Shown here: piece by piece, positions 23,436 to 31,479 of the stretch | Position numbering within the stretch: the stretch's first letter is position 1 | Layout of the letters: every line of letters begins with the position of its first letter | From: Burkholderiaceae bacterium | GTDB lineage: Bacteria; Pseudomonadota; Gammaproteobacteria; Burkholderiales; Burkholderiaceae_C | NCBI GenBank assembly: GCA_019745555.1 | Contig: JAIESX010000024.1 | Coordinates: 1 to 35,092 of the forward strand | Direction of reading: 5' to 3' | Length of the DNA stretch: 35,092 nucleotides | Made by a program: the position numbers and the translations under genes | Notes under the pieces: generated by a model | The model's input: only the letters and a program-made list of their open reading frames with translations | The model's database searches: none | What the model was told of the DNA's origin: nothing

Positions 23436-23958
23436 TGCTTTGCCGGGTCTCGCCCCGGCGGGCGACTCACTTTCTCTTGCTTCGCCAAGAGAAAGTAAGC
23501 AAAGAGAAGGCGAGCCGGATTCGTCGGCCCTGCGCTGCGCTACGGGCACGCTGCGTTGCTCGGGATCGACGGGAAGCGCAGAAACTCGCCCTGCGGGCTC
23601 AAACATCTGCGCTTCTTTCTCCGTCGCTCCCTGCGCTACTCGCCTCCTCATTACGGCGGGGGGAGCCAAATGCCAATCCCCAATGCAACAAGGACGCGCC
23701 ATGGCGCGTCCTTGTGGGGTTCGGCTGTTGGGTCTTCCTCGCCCTTGTGGCTGTGCCGAGAAGCGCAGCGGCAGGCGGATTGAGAGACGCGCATGTTTGA
23801 GCGCAGCGAGTTTGCGCGGCTCCCGCCTGACGCGAGCATCGCAGGTTGCCCCGGCGCAGCCGGGGTCACAGACACCAGGGTCGCCTTTCTTTTGGTTCCT
23901 TTTCTTTGGCGACGCAAAGAAAAGGAGCTCGGCCGCCGGGCCGAGACCCGGCAAAGCA
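23436..23958. repeat. 523-bp concentric palindromic element between urtD and urtE
   Basis: The 604-base gap between urtD and urtE holds no convincing gene. Its outer arms at 23436-23512 and 23882-23958 are inverted copies; the outermost 17 bases match exactly (23436-23452 with 23942-23958) and the rest is similar with scattered changes. An inner pair, GCTCAAACATCTGCGC at 23597 and GCGCATGTTTGAGC at 23789, shares the same centre. The core at 23688-23715 is a perfect 28-bp palindrome with CCATGG in the middle. All arms are concentric to within five bases. It resembles long inverted intergenic repeats common in Comamonadaceae and related groups. No transposase or target duplication is evident. 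Confidence 0.75.
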
Positions 23959-23996
23959 TCCGAGCCCTGGTGCAACCAGAAAGAAATGAGCCCGAC

Positions 23997-24689
23997 ATGC
24001 TGAATGTCAAAAACATCAACCAGTACTACGGCGGCTCCCACATCCTGCGCGACGTCAGCCTCAAGGCTGAACTCGGCAAGGTCACCGTGGTCCTCGGCCG
24101 CAACGGTGTGGGCAAGACCACGCTGCTCAAGTCCCTCATGGGCCTGGTGCCCATCAAGTCGGGGGACATCGAGTTCGAAGGCCGGGCCATCCAGAAAGAC
24201 ACGCCTTACCAGAGAGCCCGGGCCGGCATCGGCTTCGTGCCGCAAGGCCGCGAGATCTTCGCGCGCCTGACGGTGGAGGAGAACCTGCGCATGGGCCTGG
24301 CGAGCAAACCGGGGGGCACGCCCGTTCCCGGCGAGCTCTACGAACTCTTCCCGGTGTTGAAACAAATGATGAACCGCCGCGGCGGCGACCTGTCCGGGGG
24401 TCAGCAGCAGCAGCTGGCGATTGCGCGTGCATTGGCGGCGGGGCCCAAGCTGCTGATCCTGGACGAACCCACCGAGGGCATCCAGCCCAGCATCATCAAG
24501 GACATCGGTCGCGTGATCCGCATGCTGGCCGACCGCGGCGACATGGCCATCCTGCTGGTGGAGCAGTACTACGACTTCGCCGAGGAGCTGGCCGATGCCT
24601 ACGTGGTGATGGAGCGCGGTGCCGTCATCGCCGCGGGCCAGGGCAAGGACATGGGGGCCGACGGGGTGCGCAAGCTGGTGGCGATCTGA
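23997..24689 (+). CDS. urtE: Urea ABC transporter ATP-binding protein UrtE
   Basis: This 230-residue ATPase is the standard UrtE length. The start is the ATG at 23997 (MLNVKNINQYYGGSHILRDV). It has Walker A GRNGVGKTT at 34-42, Q-loop VPQGREIFARLTV, signature LSGGQQQQLAIARAL, Walker B LLILDEPTEGIQ and H-loop VEQYYDFA. LILDEPTEGIQPSII is diagnostic of UrtE/LivF ATPases. It pairs with UrtD to energise UrtBC. Because of the palindromic element before it, its expression may be partly uncoupled from urtABCD; AGAAAG upstream is the only ribosome-site candidate. Confidence 0.95.
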   Translation: MLNVKNINQYYGGSHILRDVSLKAELGKVTVVLGRNGVGKTTLLKSLMGLVPIKSGDIEFEGRAIQKDTPYQRARAGIGFVPQGREIFARLTVEENLRMGLASKPGGTPVPGELYELFPVLKQMMNRRGGDLSGGQQQQLAIARALAAGPKLLILDEPTEGIQPSIIKDIGRVIRMLADRGDMAILLVEQYYDFAEELADAYVVMERGAVIAAGQGKDMGADGVRKLVAI

Positions 24690-24791
24690 GCCGGAGTTGA
24701 AGCGAGGCTTGTCGTTCCGTCAAAAAATTTGAACTGACTCATCAACCCTGTTCACCACAGGGGCCGATCGTGGGCCCTAGACTTCCGGCCC

Positions 24792-25349
24792 ATGGCAGAC
24801 ACCCGCCCCAACCGCTACACCCTCACCGCCATCGGCCTGCACTGGCTGCTGGCGCTGCTGCTGCTCGGGATGTTCGTGGTCGGTCTCTACATGACCAGCC
24901 TGCCGTTTTCGCCCCAGCGGCTCAAGCTCTACAACTGGCACAAGTGGGCGGGCATCGTGGTGCTCACACTGTCCTTCCTGCGCCTGCTCTGGCGTCTGAG
25001 CCATCGTCCGCCGGCGCTGCCCGATGCGGTGCTGACCGTGATGCCGGCCTGGCAGCGTTACGCCCACCATGCCACGCATGGCGCACTCTATGTGCTCTTC
25101 TTCGCCATTCCGCTGCTGGGCTGGGCCTACAGCTCGGCGGCCGGCTTCCCCATCGTGGTCTTCGGCGTGCTGCCGCTGCCGGACTTCATGCCGGTGGACA
25201 AGGCCCTGGCCGAGGCCATCAAGCCCTGGCACGGCTACGCCGCCTATGCGCTGGCCGCGCTCGTGGTCCTGCACGTGGCCGCCGCCCTCAAACATCAGTT
25301 CGTCGATCGCGACAGCCTGCTCACCCGCATGCTGCCGCGGCGCCGTTGA
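24792..25349 (+). CDS. Cytochrome b561 family protein
   Basis: This 185-residue four-helix membrane protein binds b-type haem and moves electrons between the quinone pool and periplasmic partners. The helices lie near 11-31, 52-68, 96-115 and 148-165. Candidate haem ligands are His17 (IGLHWLL), His50 (YNWHKWAG), His92/His93/His96 in the third helix and His161. The arrangement matches CybB/YceJ. In E. coli yceJ lies directly before yceI, and here two YceI-family genes follow, so the same module is seen. The gene starts 102 bases after urtE and probably has its own promoter. Confidence 0.93.
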   Translation: MADTRPNRYTLTAIGLHWLLALLLLGMFVVGLYMTSLPFSPQRLKLYNWHKWAGIVVLTLSFLRLLWRLSHRPPALPDAVLTVMPAWQRYAHHATHGALYVLFFAIPLLGWAYSSAAGFPIVVFGVLPLPDFMPVDKALAEAIKPWHGYAAYALAALVVLHVAAALKHQFVDRDSLLTRMLPRRR

Positions 25350-25375
25350 CCTTCCCACCCGGAACAGGAGTCCCC

Positions 25376-25939
25376 ATGTCTTTGCTTCGCACCCTCACGC
25401 TCACCCTGGCCGCGCTGATGGCTCTGCCCGCGCTGGCCCAGCAGAAGCTCGTGCCCGCGCAGAGCGAGATCGTCTTCGTGAGCCGCCAGATGGGCGTGCC
25501 GGTCGAGGGCCGCTTCAAGAAGTTCGACGCCCAGATCGCCTTCGATCCGGCCAAGCCCGCCACGAGCAGGATCGCCTTTACCGTGGACACGGGCAGTGCC
25601 AGCCTGGGCGTGCCCGAGACCGATGCCGAGCTGCCCAAGCCGGTCTGGTTCAACGTGCCCAAGTTCCCGCAGGCCAGCTTCCAGTCCACGGCCGTCAAGG
25701 GCCTGGGCGGCGGCAAGTTCGAGGTGGCTGGCAAGCTGACCATCAAGGGCAACAGCCACGACGTGCTGGTGCCGGTGCAGCTCACACAGTCCGGCGGCAC
25801 CACCACGGCCACCGGCACGTTCACCATCAAGCGCCTGGTCTTCAAGATCGGTGAGGCCGAGTGGTCCGACACCTCCATGGTGGCCGACGACGTGCAGGTC
25901 AAGTTCAAGCTCGCGCTGACCGGCGTGGGCAAGCTCTGA
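25376..25939 (+). CDS. YceI-family periplasmic lipid-binding protein (first copy)
   Basis: This 187-residue secreted protein has a Sec signal cut after ALMALPALA, near residue 21. The YceI lipocalin-like barrel carries an isoprenoid or other hydrophobic ligand in known members. Visible marks are SEIVFVSRQMGVPVEGRFKKF, AFTVDTGSASLGVPETDAEL, FNVPKFPQASFQS and a C-terminal FKLALTGVG. The GVPVEG-type front loop differs from the common HTHV motif seen in the second copy, so the two probably bind different ligands or partners. CAGGAG precedes the ATG. It lies 26 bases after the cytochrome gene. Confidence 0.92.
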   Translation: MSLLRTLTLTLAALMALPALAQQKLVPAQSEIVFVSRQMGVPVEGRFKKFDAQIAFDPAKPATSRIAFTVDTGSASLGVPETDAELPKPVWFNVPKFPQASFQSTAVKGLGGGKFEVAGKLTIKGNSHDVLVPVQLTQSGGTTTATGTFTIKRLVFKIGEAEWSDTSMVADDVQVKFKLALTGVGKL

Positions 25940-25979
25940 GTTTCTTTTCCTTCAACCCTTGTTTTTCAGGAGACCTTCC

Positions 25980-26555
25980 ATGCGCAAGACCGCTCTCGCT
26001 TTGATCGCCGCTGCCGCCCTGGCCGCCGGCGCCGCCCAGGCCCAGTCCGCCACCTATGCCATCGACCCGACCCACACCTTCGTGACCTTCGAGATCAGCC
26101 ACTTCGGCACCTCGACCAACCGCGGCCGCTGGGACAAGAAGGAAGGCACCGTGCAGTTCGACAAGGCCGGCAAGAGCGGCAAGGTGGAGCTGACCATCGA
26201 CGTGGCCTCCATCAACACCGGCACCGCCGCTTTCGACAAGCACCTGCGCGGCACCGACTTTTTCGACGTCGAGAAGCACCCGACCGCCAAGTTCGTCGCC
26301 GACAAGTTCGTCTTCAACGGCGACAAGGTCAGCGAAGTCAGCGGCAGCCTGACGCTGCTGGGCAAGACCAATCCCGTGACCCTCAAGGCCAGCCAGTTCA
26401 ACTACTACCAGAACCCCATGCTCAAGCGTGAAGTCTGCGGCGGCGATTTCGAGACCACGATCGACCGCACGGCCTACGGCATGAACTACGGCATCCAGTG
26501 GGGCTTCCCCAAGGACGTGCGCCTGGTGGTGCAGGTCGAGGCCGTGAAGCAGTAA
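25980..26555 (+). CDS. YceI-family periplasmic lipid-binding protein (second copy)
   Basis: This 191-residue secreted protein has a signal peptide (MRKTALALIAAAALAAG, cut near AAQAQ). It carries canonical YceI motifs: YAIDPTHTFVTFEISHFG, GRWDKKEGTVQFD, FDKHLRGTDFFDVEKHPTAKFV and a C-terminal IQWGFPKDVRLVVQVEAVKQ. It is the classic form, with the DPTHTF histidine near the barrel mouth. CAGGAGA lies about nine bases upstream. A strong terminator follows, ending the cytochrome b561-YceI-YceI operon. Confidence 0.94.
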   Translation: MRKTALALIAAAALAAGAAQAQSATYAIDPTHTFVTFEISHFGTSTNRGRWDKKEGTVQFDKAGKSGKVELTIDVASINTGTAAFDKHLRGTDFFDVEKHPTAKFVADKFVFNGDKVSEVSGSLTLLGKTNPVTLKASQFNYYQNPMLKREVCGGDFETTIDRTAYGMNYGIQWGFPKDVRLVVQVEAVKQ

Positions 26556-26576
26556 ACCCCCCACGGTTTCAGAACA

Positions 26577-26605
26577 AGCCGGCCTGGCGACAGGCCGGCT
26601 TTTTT
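26577..26605 (+). terminator. Rho-independent terminator after the YceI operon
   Basis: AGCCGGCCT at 26577-26585 pairs perfectly with AGGCCGGCT at 26592-26600 across a 6-base loop. A run of six T, counting the last base of the stem, follows to 26605. It is the clearest intrinsic terminator in the window. Confidence 0.92.
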
Positions 26606-26660
26606 CATGCGCGCTCGCTATGATGTTTGCCTTTCCCGTCAGTCGACACAGGGAGTTGCC

Positions 26661-27017
26661 ATGCCTTACATGCTCATGATGGTCGAACCCGTCGACCAGC
26701 GCCGCACCCGTACCGAAGCCGAGGGCCGCGAGGTCTATGGCCGCATGGTCGCCTTCGGCGAGCAGTTGCGTGCGCGCGGCCAGCTGCTGGCCGTGGAGTC
26801 CCTGGCCTCGCAGGAACACGCCACGCGCGTGCAGGTGCGCGCAGGCCAAGCCTTGCTGACCGACGGCCCGTTTGCCGAGGCCAAGGAAATGGTGGGTGGC
26901 TTCTTCCTGGTCAACTGCCAGACCCGCGAGGAGGCGCTGGAGCTGGCCCGGCAATGCCCGGCCGCCGAATGGTGCACGGTGGAGGTGCGCGAGACCGCGC
27001 CCTGTTACGAACACTGA
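26661..27017 (+). CDS. DGPF-domain (YCII-related) protein, first copy
   Basis: This 118-residue protein has the YCII/DGPF fold. The motif LLTDGPFAEAKEMVGGFFLV near 72-91 contains the naming DGPF, and MPYMLMMVEP starts the first strand. A GGGAG site precedes the ATG. DGPF proteins are linked on chromosomes to ECF42-group sigma factors, one of which is encoded at 27968, and their biochemical role is not settled. It starts just after the terminator at 26577-26605, so it must have its own promoter. Confidence 0.9.
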   Translation: MPYMLMMVEPVDQRRTRTEAEGREVYGRMVAFGEQLRARGQLLAVESLASQEHATRVQVRAGQALLTDGPFAEAKEMVGGFFLVNCQTREEALELARQCPAAEWCTVEVRETAPCYEH

Positions 27018-27056
27018 GGTCAACGACGGACTCAGGGTTTTTACCAGGCCCGAGCC

Positions 27057-27083
27057 TGTCGAAAGCGCGCGTCCTGCTTCGTC
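27057..27083 (+). promoter_or_regulatory. Possible ECF42-type promoter
   Basis: TGTCGA at 27057-27062, a 17-base spacer and CGTC at 27080-27083 agree with the -35 TGTCGA and -10 CG(A/T)C reported for ECF42 promoters (from memory). The start would fall near 27090, ahead of the second DGPF gene. A caution is that CGAGCCTGTCGAA also resembles half of a dispersed betaproteobacterial repeat, so the match may be a repeat remnant. No similar site is found before the first DGPF gene. Confidence 0.5.
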
Positions 27084-27134
27084 GTGCATGTATCAGCCGC
27101 CCATACGCGGCTGGAAGACACACAAGGAGTCGAC

Positions 27135-27527
27135 ATGCGTTACATGATCATCGTCAAAGCCACGCCGCAGTCCGAAAGCGGGGTGTTCCCCCCCAATATG
27201 AGCGAGATGATCGCCATCATGGGCAGGTTCCACGAGGAGCTGGCCCAGGCCGGCGTGCTGCTCGATGCCTCCGGCCTGGCGCCCAGTTCGCAGGGCTGGC
27301 GCATCCGCTACGAAGGCCAGAACCGCCGCGTGATCGACGGCCCCTTCACCGAGAGCAAGGAGCTGATCGCGGGCTACACCCTGATCGAGGTGCGCAGCCG
27401 CGAGGAGGCGCTGGAGTGGACGCGCCGTTTTCCCAACCCCGTGGGCGAGGGCATGGCAGCCGAGATCGAGGTGCGCCGTCTGTACGAGATGGAAGACTTC
27501 GCCGATGTGATGCCGGCGGCGGCCTGA
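27135..27527 (+). CDS. DGPF-domain (YCII-related) protein, second copy
   Basis: This 130-residue member of the same family as the preceding gene has MRYMIIVKATPQSESGV at the N-terminus and VIDGPFTESKELIAGYTLIEV near 73-93. AAGGAG before the ATG is a strong ribosome site. It lacks any membrane segment. It leads a tight run with the VOC gene (11 bases) and the sigma factor (6 bases), so these three are probably one transcript, perhaps from the ECF42-type promoter at 27057. The two copies differ in their C-terminal halves. Confidence 0.92.
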   Translation: MRYMIIVKATPQSESGVFPPNMSEMIAIMGRFHEELAQAGVLLDASGLAPSSQGWRIRYEGQNRRVIDGPFTESKELIAGYTLIEVRSREEALEWTRRFPNPVGEGMAAEIEVRRLYEMEDFADVMPAAA

Positions 27528-27538
27528 AGGAGCGTCTC

Positions 27539-27961
27539 ATGAACCGTCAGATCTACGTCAACCTGCCCGTGCGCGACCTGGAGCGATCCAAGAGTTTCTT
27601 TGCTGCCCTCGGCTACAGCTTCAACCCGCAGTTCACCGACGAGAAGGCCGCCTGCATGGTCGTGGGCGAGAACATCTACGTCATGCTGCTGAGCCAGCCT
27701 TTCTTCGCCGGCTTCACGACCAAGCCCGTGGTCAATGCCCGCGAGGGGACCGAGGTGCTGGTCTGCCTGTCCTGCGAGAGCCGCGAAGAGGTGGACGAGC
27801 TGGTCAAGAAGGCCTGGGCTGCCGGCGGCACCGTGCCGCGCACGGCCGTGGACCATGGCTTCATGTACCAGCATGGTTTCGAAGACCCGGACGGCCATAT
27901 CTGGGAACTGGCCTATATGGACGAGGCCGCCTTCCTGGCCCAGACCGCTGCCGCCGCCTGA
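27539..27961 (+). CDS. VOC-family (glyoxalase/bleomycin-resistance fold) protein
   Basis: This 140-residue protein has the paired beta-alpha-beta-beta-beta modules of the vicinal oxygen chelate fold: QIYVNLPVRDLERSKSFFAALGYSF at the start and DPDGHIWELAYMDEAAF at the end. The metal-ligand Glu in WELAYM is present. The substrate is unknown; VOC proteins of ECF42/DGPF clusters have no assigned reaction. It lies between the second DGPF gene and the sigma factor in a probable operon. Confidence 0.9.
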   Translation: MNRQIYVNLPVRDLERSKSFFAALGYSFNPQFTDEKAACMVVGENIYVMLLSQPFFAGFTTKPVVNAREGTEVLVCLSCESREEVDELVKKAWAAGGTVPRTAVDHGFMYQHGFEDPDGHIWELAYMDEAAFLAQTAAAA

Positions 27962-27967
27962 AGCCGC

Positions 27968-29251
27968 ATGCACAGCGCCACCCATGACACCATCGCCGCC
28001 GTCTGGCGCATCGAGTCCGCGCGCATCGTCGCGGCCGTCGCGCGGATGCTGCGCGACATCGGTCAGGCCGAAGAGGTGGCGCAGGACGCGCTGGTGGCGG
28101 CGTTGGAGCACTGGCCCCGTGAAGGCCTGCCCGACAAGCCCGGCGCCTGGCTCATGACCACGGCCAAGCATCGTGCGCTGGACCTCTTGCGCCGCCACAA
28201 GGTGCAGGGCGAGGTGCTCAATCAGGTGGGCCTGGATCTGGAGGCACAGGAAGCGCTGGTGGTGCCCGACATCAGCGAAGGTATCGACGCCAGGCGCGCC
28301 GATGCCATCGGCGACGACATGCTGCGCCTGATCTTCACGGCCTGCCACCCGGTGCTGGTGCCCGAGCAGCGCGCCGCGCTCACGCTCAAGCTCATCGCCG
28401 GCCTGAGCACGCACGAGATCGCGCGCGCCTTCCTGGTCAGCGAGGCCACGCTGGCGCAGCGCATCGTGCGCGCCAAACGCACGCTGAGCGAGGCCAGGGT
28501 GCCCTACGAGCTGCCGCGCGGCGAGGCCCTGGGGGAGCGTCTGGCCTCGGTGCTCGAGGTGGTCTACCTGGTCTTCAACGAGGGCTACACCGCCACCGCG
28601 GGCGAGGACTGGATGCGCCCTGCGCTGGTGGAAGAGGCCCTGCGCCTGGGCCGCATGCTGGCCGCCCTGGCGCCTGCCGAGCCCGAGGTGCTGGGCCTGC
28701 AGGCCCTGATGGAACTGCAGGCTTCGCGCATCGCGGCGCGCACCGATGGCCAGGGCCGCCCCGTGCTGCTGCTGGAGCAGAACCGCGGCCTGTGGGATGC
28801 CTTGCTGATCCGTCGCGGGCTCGAGGCACTGGCGCGTGCGGAGTCCTTGTGCGCGCAGCAGGGTCTGAGCCTGGGGTCCTATGCCTTGCAGGCCGCCATC
28901 GCGGCCTGCCATGCACGGGCACACGAGGCAGCCCAGACCGACTGGGCGCGCATCGCGGCGCTTTACGAAGCGCTGGCGCAGACCGCGCCCTCGCCGGTGG
29001 TGGAACTCAACCGCGCCGTGGCCGTGGCCATGGCCTACGGCCCGGCCGCAGGCCTGGCCATCCTCGACACCCTGCGCGACGAGAAGGCCTTGCAGGCCTA
29101 CCAGTGGCTGCCCAGCGTGCGCGGCGACCTGCTGCACAAGCTGGGTCGCCATGCCGAGGCGCGGGCCGAGTTTGAGCGCGCGGCCGCGCTGACACAGAAC
29201 CAGCGTGAACGCGAACTGCTGCTCGCGCGGGCACAGGCCTGCGGCGCCTGA
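27968..29251 (+). CDS. ECF sigma factor, ECF42 type, with long C-terminal extension
   Basis: This 427-residue protein has sigma-2 at about 10-80 (GQAEEVAQDALVAALEHW, AWLMTTAKHRALDLLRR) and sigma-4 at about 125-180 (LIAGLSTHEIARAFLVSEATL AQRIVRAKRTLSEA). A C-terminal extension of about 240 residues begins with the DUF6596-like RLASVLEVVYLVFNEGYTA and contains TPR-like helices (VVELNRAVAVAMAYGPAAGLAIL). No anti-sigma gene is adjacent. In ECF42 proteins the C-terminal extension is thought to control activity and the targets are DGPF genes, both seen here. It directs RNA polymerase to the cluster's promoters (inference). Confidence 0.92.
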   Translation: MHSATHDTIAAVWRIESARIVAAVARMLRDIGQAEEVAQDALVAALEHWPREGLPDKPGAWLMTTAKHRALDLLRRHKVQGEVLNQVGLDLEAQEALVVPDISEGIDARRADAIGDDMLRLIFTACHPVLVPEQRAALTLKLIAGLSTHEIARAFLVSEATLAQRIVRAKRTLSEARVPYELPRGEALGERLASVLEVVYLVFNEGYTATAGEDWMRPALVEEALRLGRMLAALAPAEPEVLGLQALMELQASRIAARTDGQGRPVLLLEQNRGLWDALLIRRGLEALARAESLCAQQGLSLGSYALQAAIAACHARAHEAAQTDWARIAALYEALAQTAPSPVVELNRAVAVAMAYGPAAGLAILDTLRDEKALQAYQWLPSVRGDLLHKLGRHAEARAEFERAAALTQNQRERELLLARAQACGA

Positions 29252-29281
29252 GTTTTTTACCACTGTCCCAGGAGGATCATC

Positions 29282-29662
29282 ATGAACAACCCCGTCGGCT
29301 GGTTCGAGATTTATGTCAACGACATGGCGCGTGCGAAGGCTTTTTACCAGGGCCTGCTGGGCGTGGAGCTCACGCGGCTGCAGAGCCCGGACGGCGACAG
29401 CAGCATGGAGATGTGGGCCTTTCCCATGAACGACGGCAGCTACGGCGCCTCGGGTACCCTCGCGAAGATGGCCGGCATGAGCGCCGGCGGCAACAGCACC
29501 CTGGTCTATTTCAGCTGCACGGACTGCGCCGTCGAGGCCGCACGTGCGGTGCCGCATGGCGGCCGGGTGGAGCAGCCCAAGACCTCACTGGGTCCTTACG
29601 GCTTCATGGCGCTGGTGGTGGACACCGAAGGCAACCGGATCGGCCTGCACTCCATGGCCTAG
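29282..29662 (+). CDS. VOC-family protein, second
   Basis: This 126-residue protein of the vicinal oxygen chelate fold has GWFEIYVNDMARAKAFYQGLLGVEL at the N-terminus and FMALVVDTEGNRIGLHSMA at the end. It resembles the YdcJ-like glyoxalase/extradiol families, but conserved metal ligands are incomplete. AGGAGG lies eight bases before the ATG, so translation should be strong. It starts 30 bases after the sigma factor and closes the ECF42 cluster. A separate promoter, with the FNR-type box at 29706, serves the next gene. Confidence 0.88.
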   Translation: MNNPVGWFEIYVNDMARAKAFYQGLLGVELTRLQSPDGDSSMEMWAFPMNDGSYGASGTLAKMAGMSAGGNSTLVYFSCTDCAVEAARAVPHGGRVEQPKTSLGPYGFMALVVDTEGNRIGLHSMA

Positions 29663-29705
29663 TCTGCAATCGACGGCATGGACGCCCGGCACGCAAGCCG
29701 AAAAA

Positions 29706-29719
29706 TTGACGCATGTCAA
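29706..29719. promoter_or_regulatory. FNR/Anr-type box before the aer-like gene
   Basis: TTGAC-N4-GTCAA with a GCAT spacer fits the TTGAY-N4-RTCAA consensus of FNR/Anr regulators, and its arms are perfectly inverted. It lies 111 bases before the chemoreceptor ATG. An energy or oxygen taxis receptor under oxygen-responsive control is reasonable. No obvious -10 box stands at the class II distance. Confidence 0.6.
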
Positions 29720-29829
29720 GAAAACAACAATCCGGGCCGGGCCTTCGTTGACGCTCTGCTGGGCCCTGCCGATACTGGTGCCATCAAGCATTTCCCCGCG
29801 TCACCGGCGCCGGGACCAAGGAGTCGCGT

Positions 29830-31458
29830 ATGCGCACCAATCTGCCGGTCACCGATCGCGAATACCCTTTTCCTTCCGGCGAGACCCTGGTCTCGACCAC
29901 CGACACCAAAGGCCGGATCACCTACTGCAACCCGCGCTTCATCGAGGTCAGCGGCTACAGCAAGGACGAGCTGCTGGGCCAGCCGCACAACCTGATCCGC
30001 CACCCGGACATGCCCGAGGAGGCCTTTCGGGACATGTGGGCCACGATCCAGGCGGGCAAGCCCTGGTCGGCGCCGGTGAAGAACCGGCGCAAGGATGGCG
30101 ACTACTACTGGGTCATCGCCAATGCCACACCGCTGATGCAGAACGGCCAGCCCGTGGGCTATATGTCGGTGCGCACGGAAGCCACGCGCGAGCAGATCCG
30201 CGACGCCGAGGCGCTCTATGCGCGCCTGCGCGAGGAGAAGGCACGGGGCCAGCAGAGCCTGGCGCTGCATCGTGGCCGCGTCGTGAGCCTGGGGCTGTGG
30301 GCGCGGGTCGCGTCCGCTCTGACGCCTGGGCTCGAAGGCAAACTGCTGCTGATCCTGCTGGGCCTGCTGCTGGCAGGCTATGCGCTGGAGCTCCTGCTGC
30401 CCAGCGTTTGGGCGCTCGTCCTCCTGCTGCCTTTGCTGCTGCTGGCGTGGTGGTACCAGACGCGGCTGGTGGTGCGCCCGCTGGACCTGCTCATCGCTGC
30501 TGCCAACCGCATGGCCGCGGGCGATCTGACCGAGCGCGTGGCGCAGGACCGCAACGACAAGCTCGGCGAGCTGCAGCAGGCGCTGGGGCAGCTCTCGGTC
30601 AACCTGCTGTCCATCGTGCGTGACGCGCGCGAAGAGAGCGGCCACATGCTGGTGGGCACGCAGGAGATTGCCCAGGGGAACCAGGACCTCTCGGCGCGCA
30701 CCGAATCGCAGGCCAGCAATCTGCAGCAGACGGCGGCCTCGCTGGAAGAGATCACGGGCACCGTGCGCAGCACCGCCGACTCGGCGCGCCGTGCCACGGA
30801 GGTGACGAGCGAGGTCAATGCCATGGCGGAACGCAGCCGCATGGCCGTGGACGAGCTGGGGCGCACCATGCGCGAGATCGAGCTGTCGTCCACGCGCATC
30901 GGCGAGATCACCCAGGTGATCGACGGCATCGCCTTCCAGACCAATATCCTGGCACTGAACGCGGCGGTGGAGGCCGCACGTGCGGGCGAGCAGGGGCGCG
31001 GCTTCGCCGTGGTGGCCAGCGAGGTGCGGGCCCTGGCCGGGCGCAGTGCCGAGGCGGCCAAGGAGATCAAGAAGCTCATCGAGGATTCGCGTGCCCGGGT
31101 GCGCGATGGCCACGAGAAATCACTGGCGGTGCAGTCCAGCATGGCCGAAGCCGTGGGTGGCGTGCAGCGCGTCAACAACCTGGTCGGCGAGATCAGCCAC
31201 TCGGCCAATGAGCAACTCTCGGGCGTGTCGCAGATCAACGCGGCCGTGGCCCAGCTCGACACCATCACGCAGCAGAATGCAGCCTTGGTCGAGCAGATCT
31301 CGGCCTCGTCGCACGCGCTGGAGGAGACGGCGCACACGCTGACCGAGAGCGTGCAGGTCTTCAAGCTCGACCGGCACGAGACCGCGGCACAGCCCGATGC
31401 CGTAGCCCTGCGCCGGGCGCACAAGGCCGCCAGCCTGTCGGCCCCGCGTCTGCACTGA
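29830..31458 (+). CDS. aer: PAS-containing methyl-accepting chemotaxis protein, Aer-like
   Basis: This 542-residue chemoreceptor has a cytoplasmic N-terminal PAS domain at about 15-125 ([50 protein letters not shown]). In Aer this domain binds FAD and senses redox or energy state. The [11 protein letters not shown] segment is the Aer hallmark. Two hydrophobic runs near 177-215 form a membrane hairpin, followed by HAMP at about 220-270. The kinase-control hairpin tip is [40 protein letters not shown]. It signals to CheA/CheW, which are not in the window. GGAG lies nine bases upstream of the ATG. It converges with the diguanylate cyclase gene, 21 bases apart. Confidence 0.92.
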   Translation: MRTNLPVTDREYPFPSGETLVSTTDTKGRITYCNPRFIEVSGYSKDELLGQPHNLIRHPDMPEEAFRDMWATIQAGKPWSAPVKNRRKDGDYYWVIANATPLMQNGQPVGYMSVRTEATREQIRDAEALYARLREEKARGQQSLALHRGRVVSLGLWARVASALTPGLEGKLLLILLGLLLAGYALELLLPSVWALVLLLPLLLLAWWYQTRLVVRPLDLLIAAANRMAAGDLTERVAQDRNDKLGELQQALGQLSVNLLSIVRDAREESGHMLVGTQEIAQGNQDLSARTESQASNLQQTAASLEEITGTVRSTADSARRATEVTSEVNAMAERSRMAVDELGRTMREIELSSTRIGEITQVIDGIAFQTNILALNAAVEAARAGEQGRGFAVVASEVRALAGRSAEAAKEIKKLIEDSRARVRDGHEKSLAVQSSMAEAVGGVQRVNNLVGEISHSANEQLSGVSQINAAVAQLDTITQQNAALVEQISASSHALEETAHTLTESVQVFKLDRHETAAQPDAVALRRAHKAASLSAPRLH

Positions 31459-31479
31459 GCGGATCCGGCGCGGTGGTGT

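Noticed and set aside
23389..24003. Open frames in the urtD-urtE gap
   Set aside because: They run through inverted repeat arms, have no family resemblance, and are explained by the palindromic element.
18365..24689. Branched-chain amino acid (Liv) transporter
   Set aside because: The UrtB periplasmic domain, the UrtC insert and the UrtD signature form all favour the urea system.
24715..24745. FNR-like TTGA...ATCAA near the cytochrome b561 gene
   Set aside because: The half-sites are 17 bases end to end, not the 14 required, so they do not form an FNR box.
27374..29557. 727-residue antisense frame over the VOC and sigma-factor genes
   Set aside because: Low-complexity composition, no recognisable motif, and full overlap with a recognisable ECF sigma factor on the other strand.
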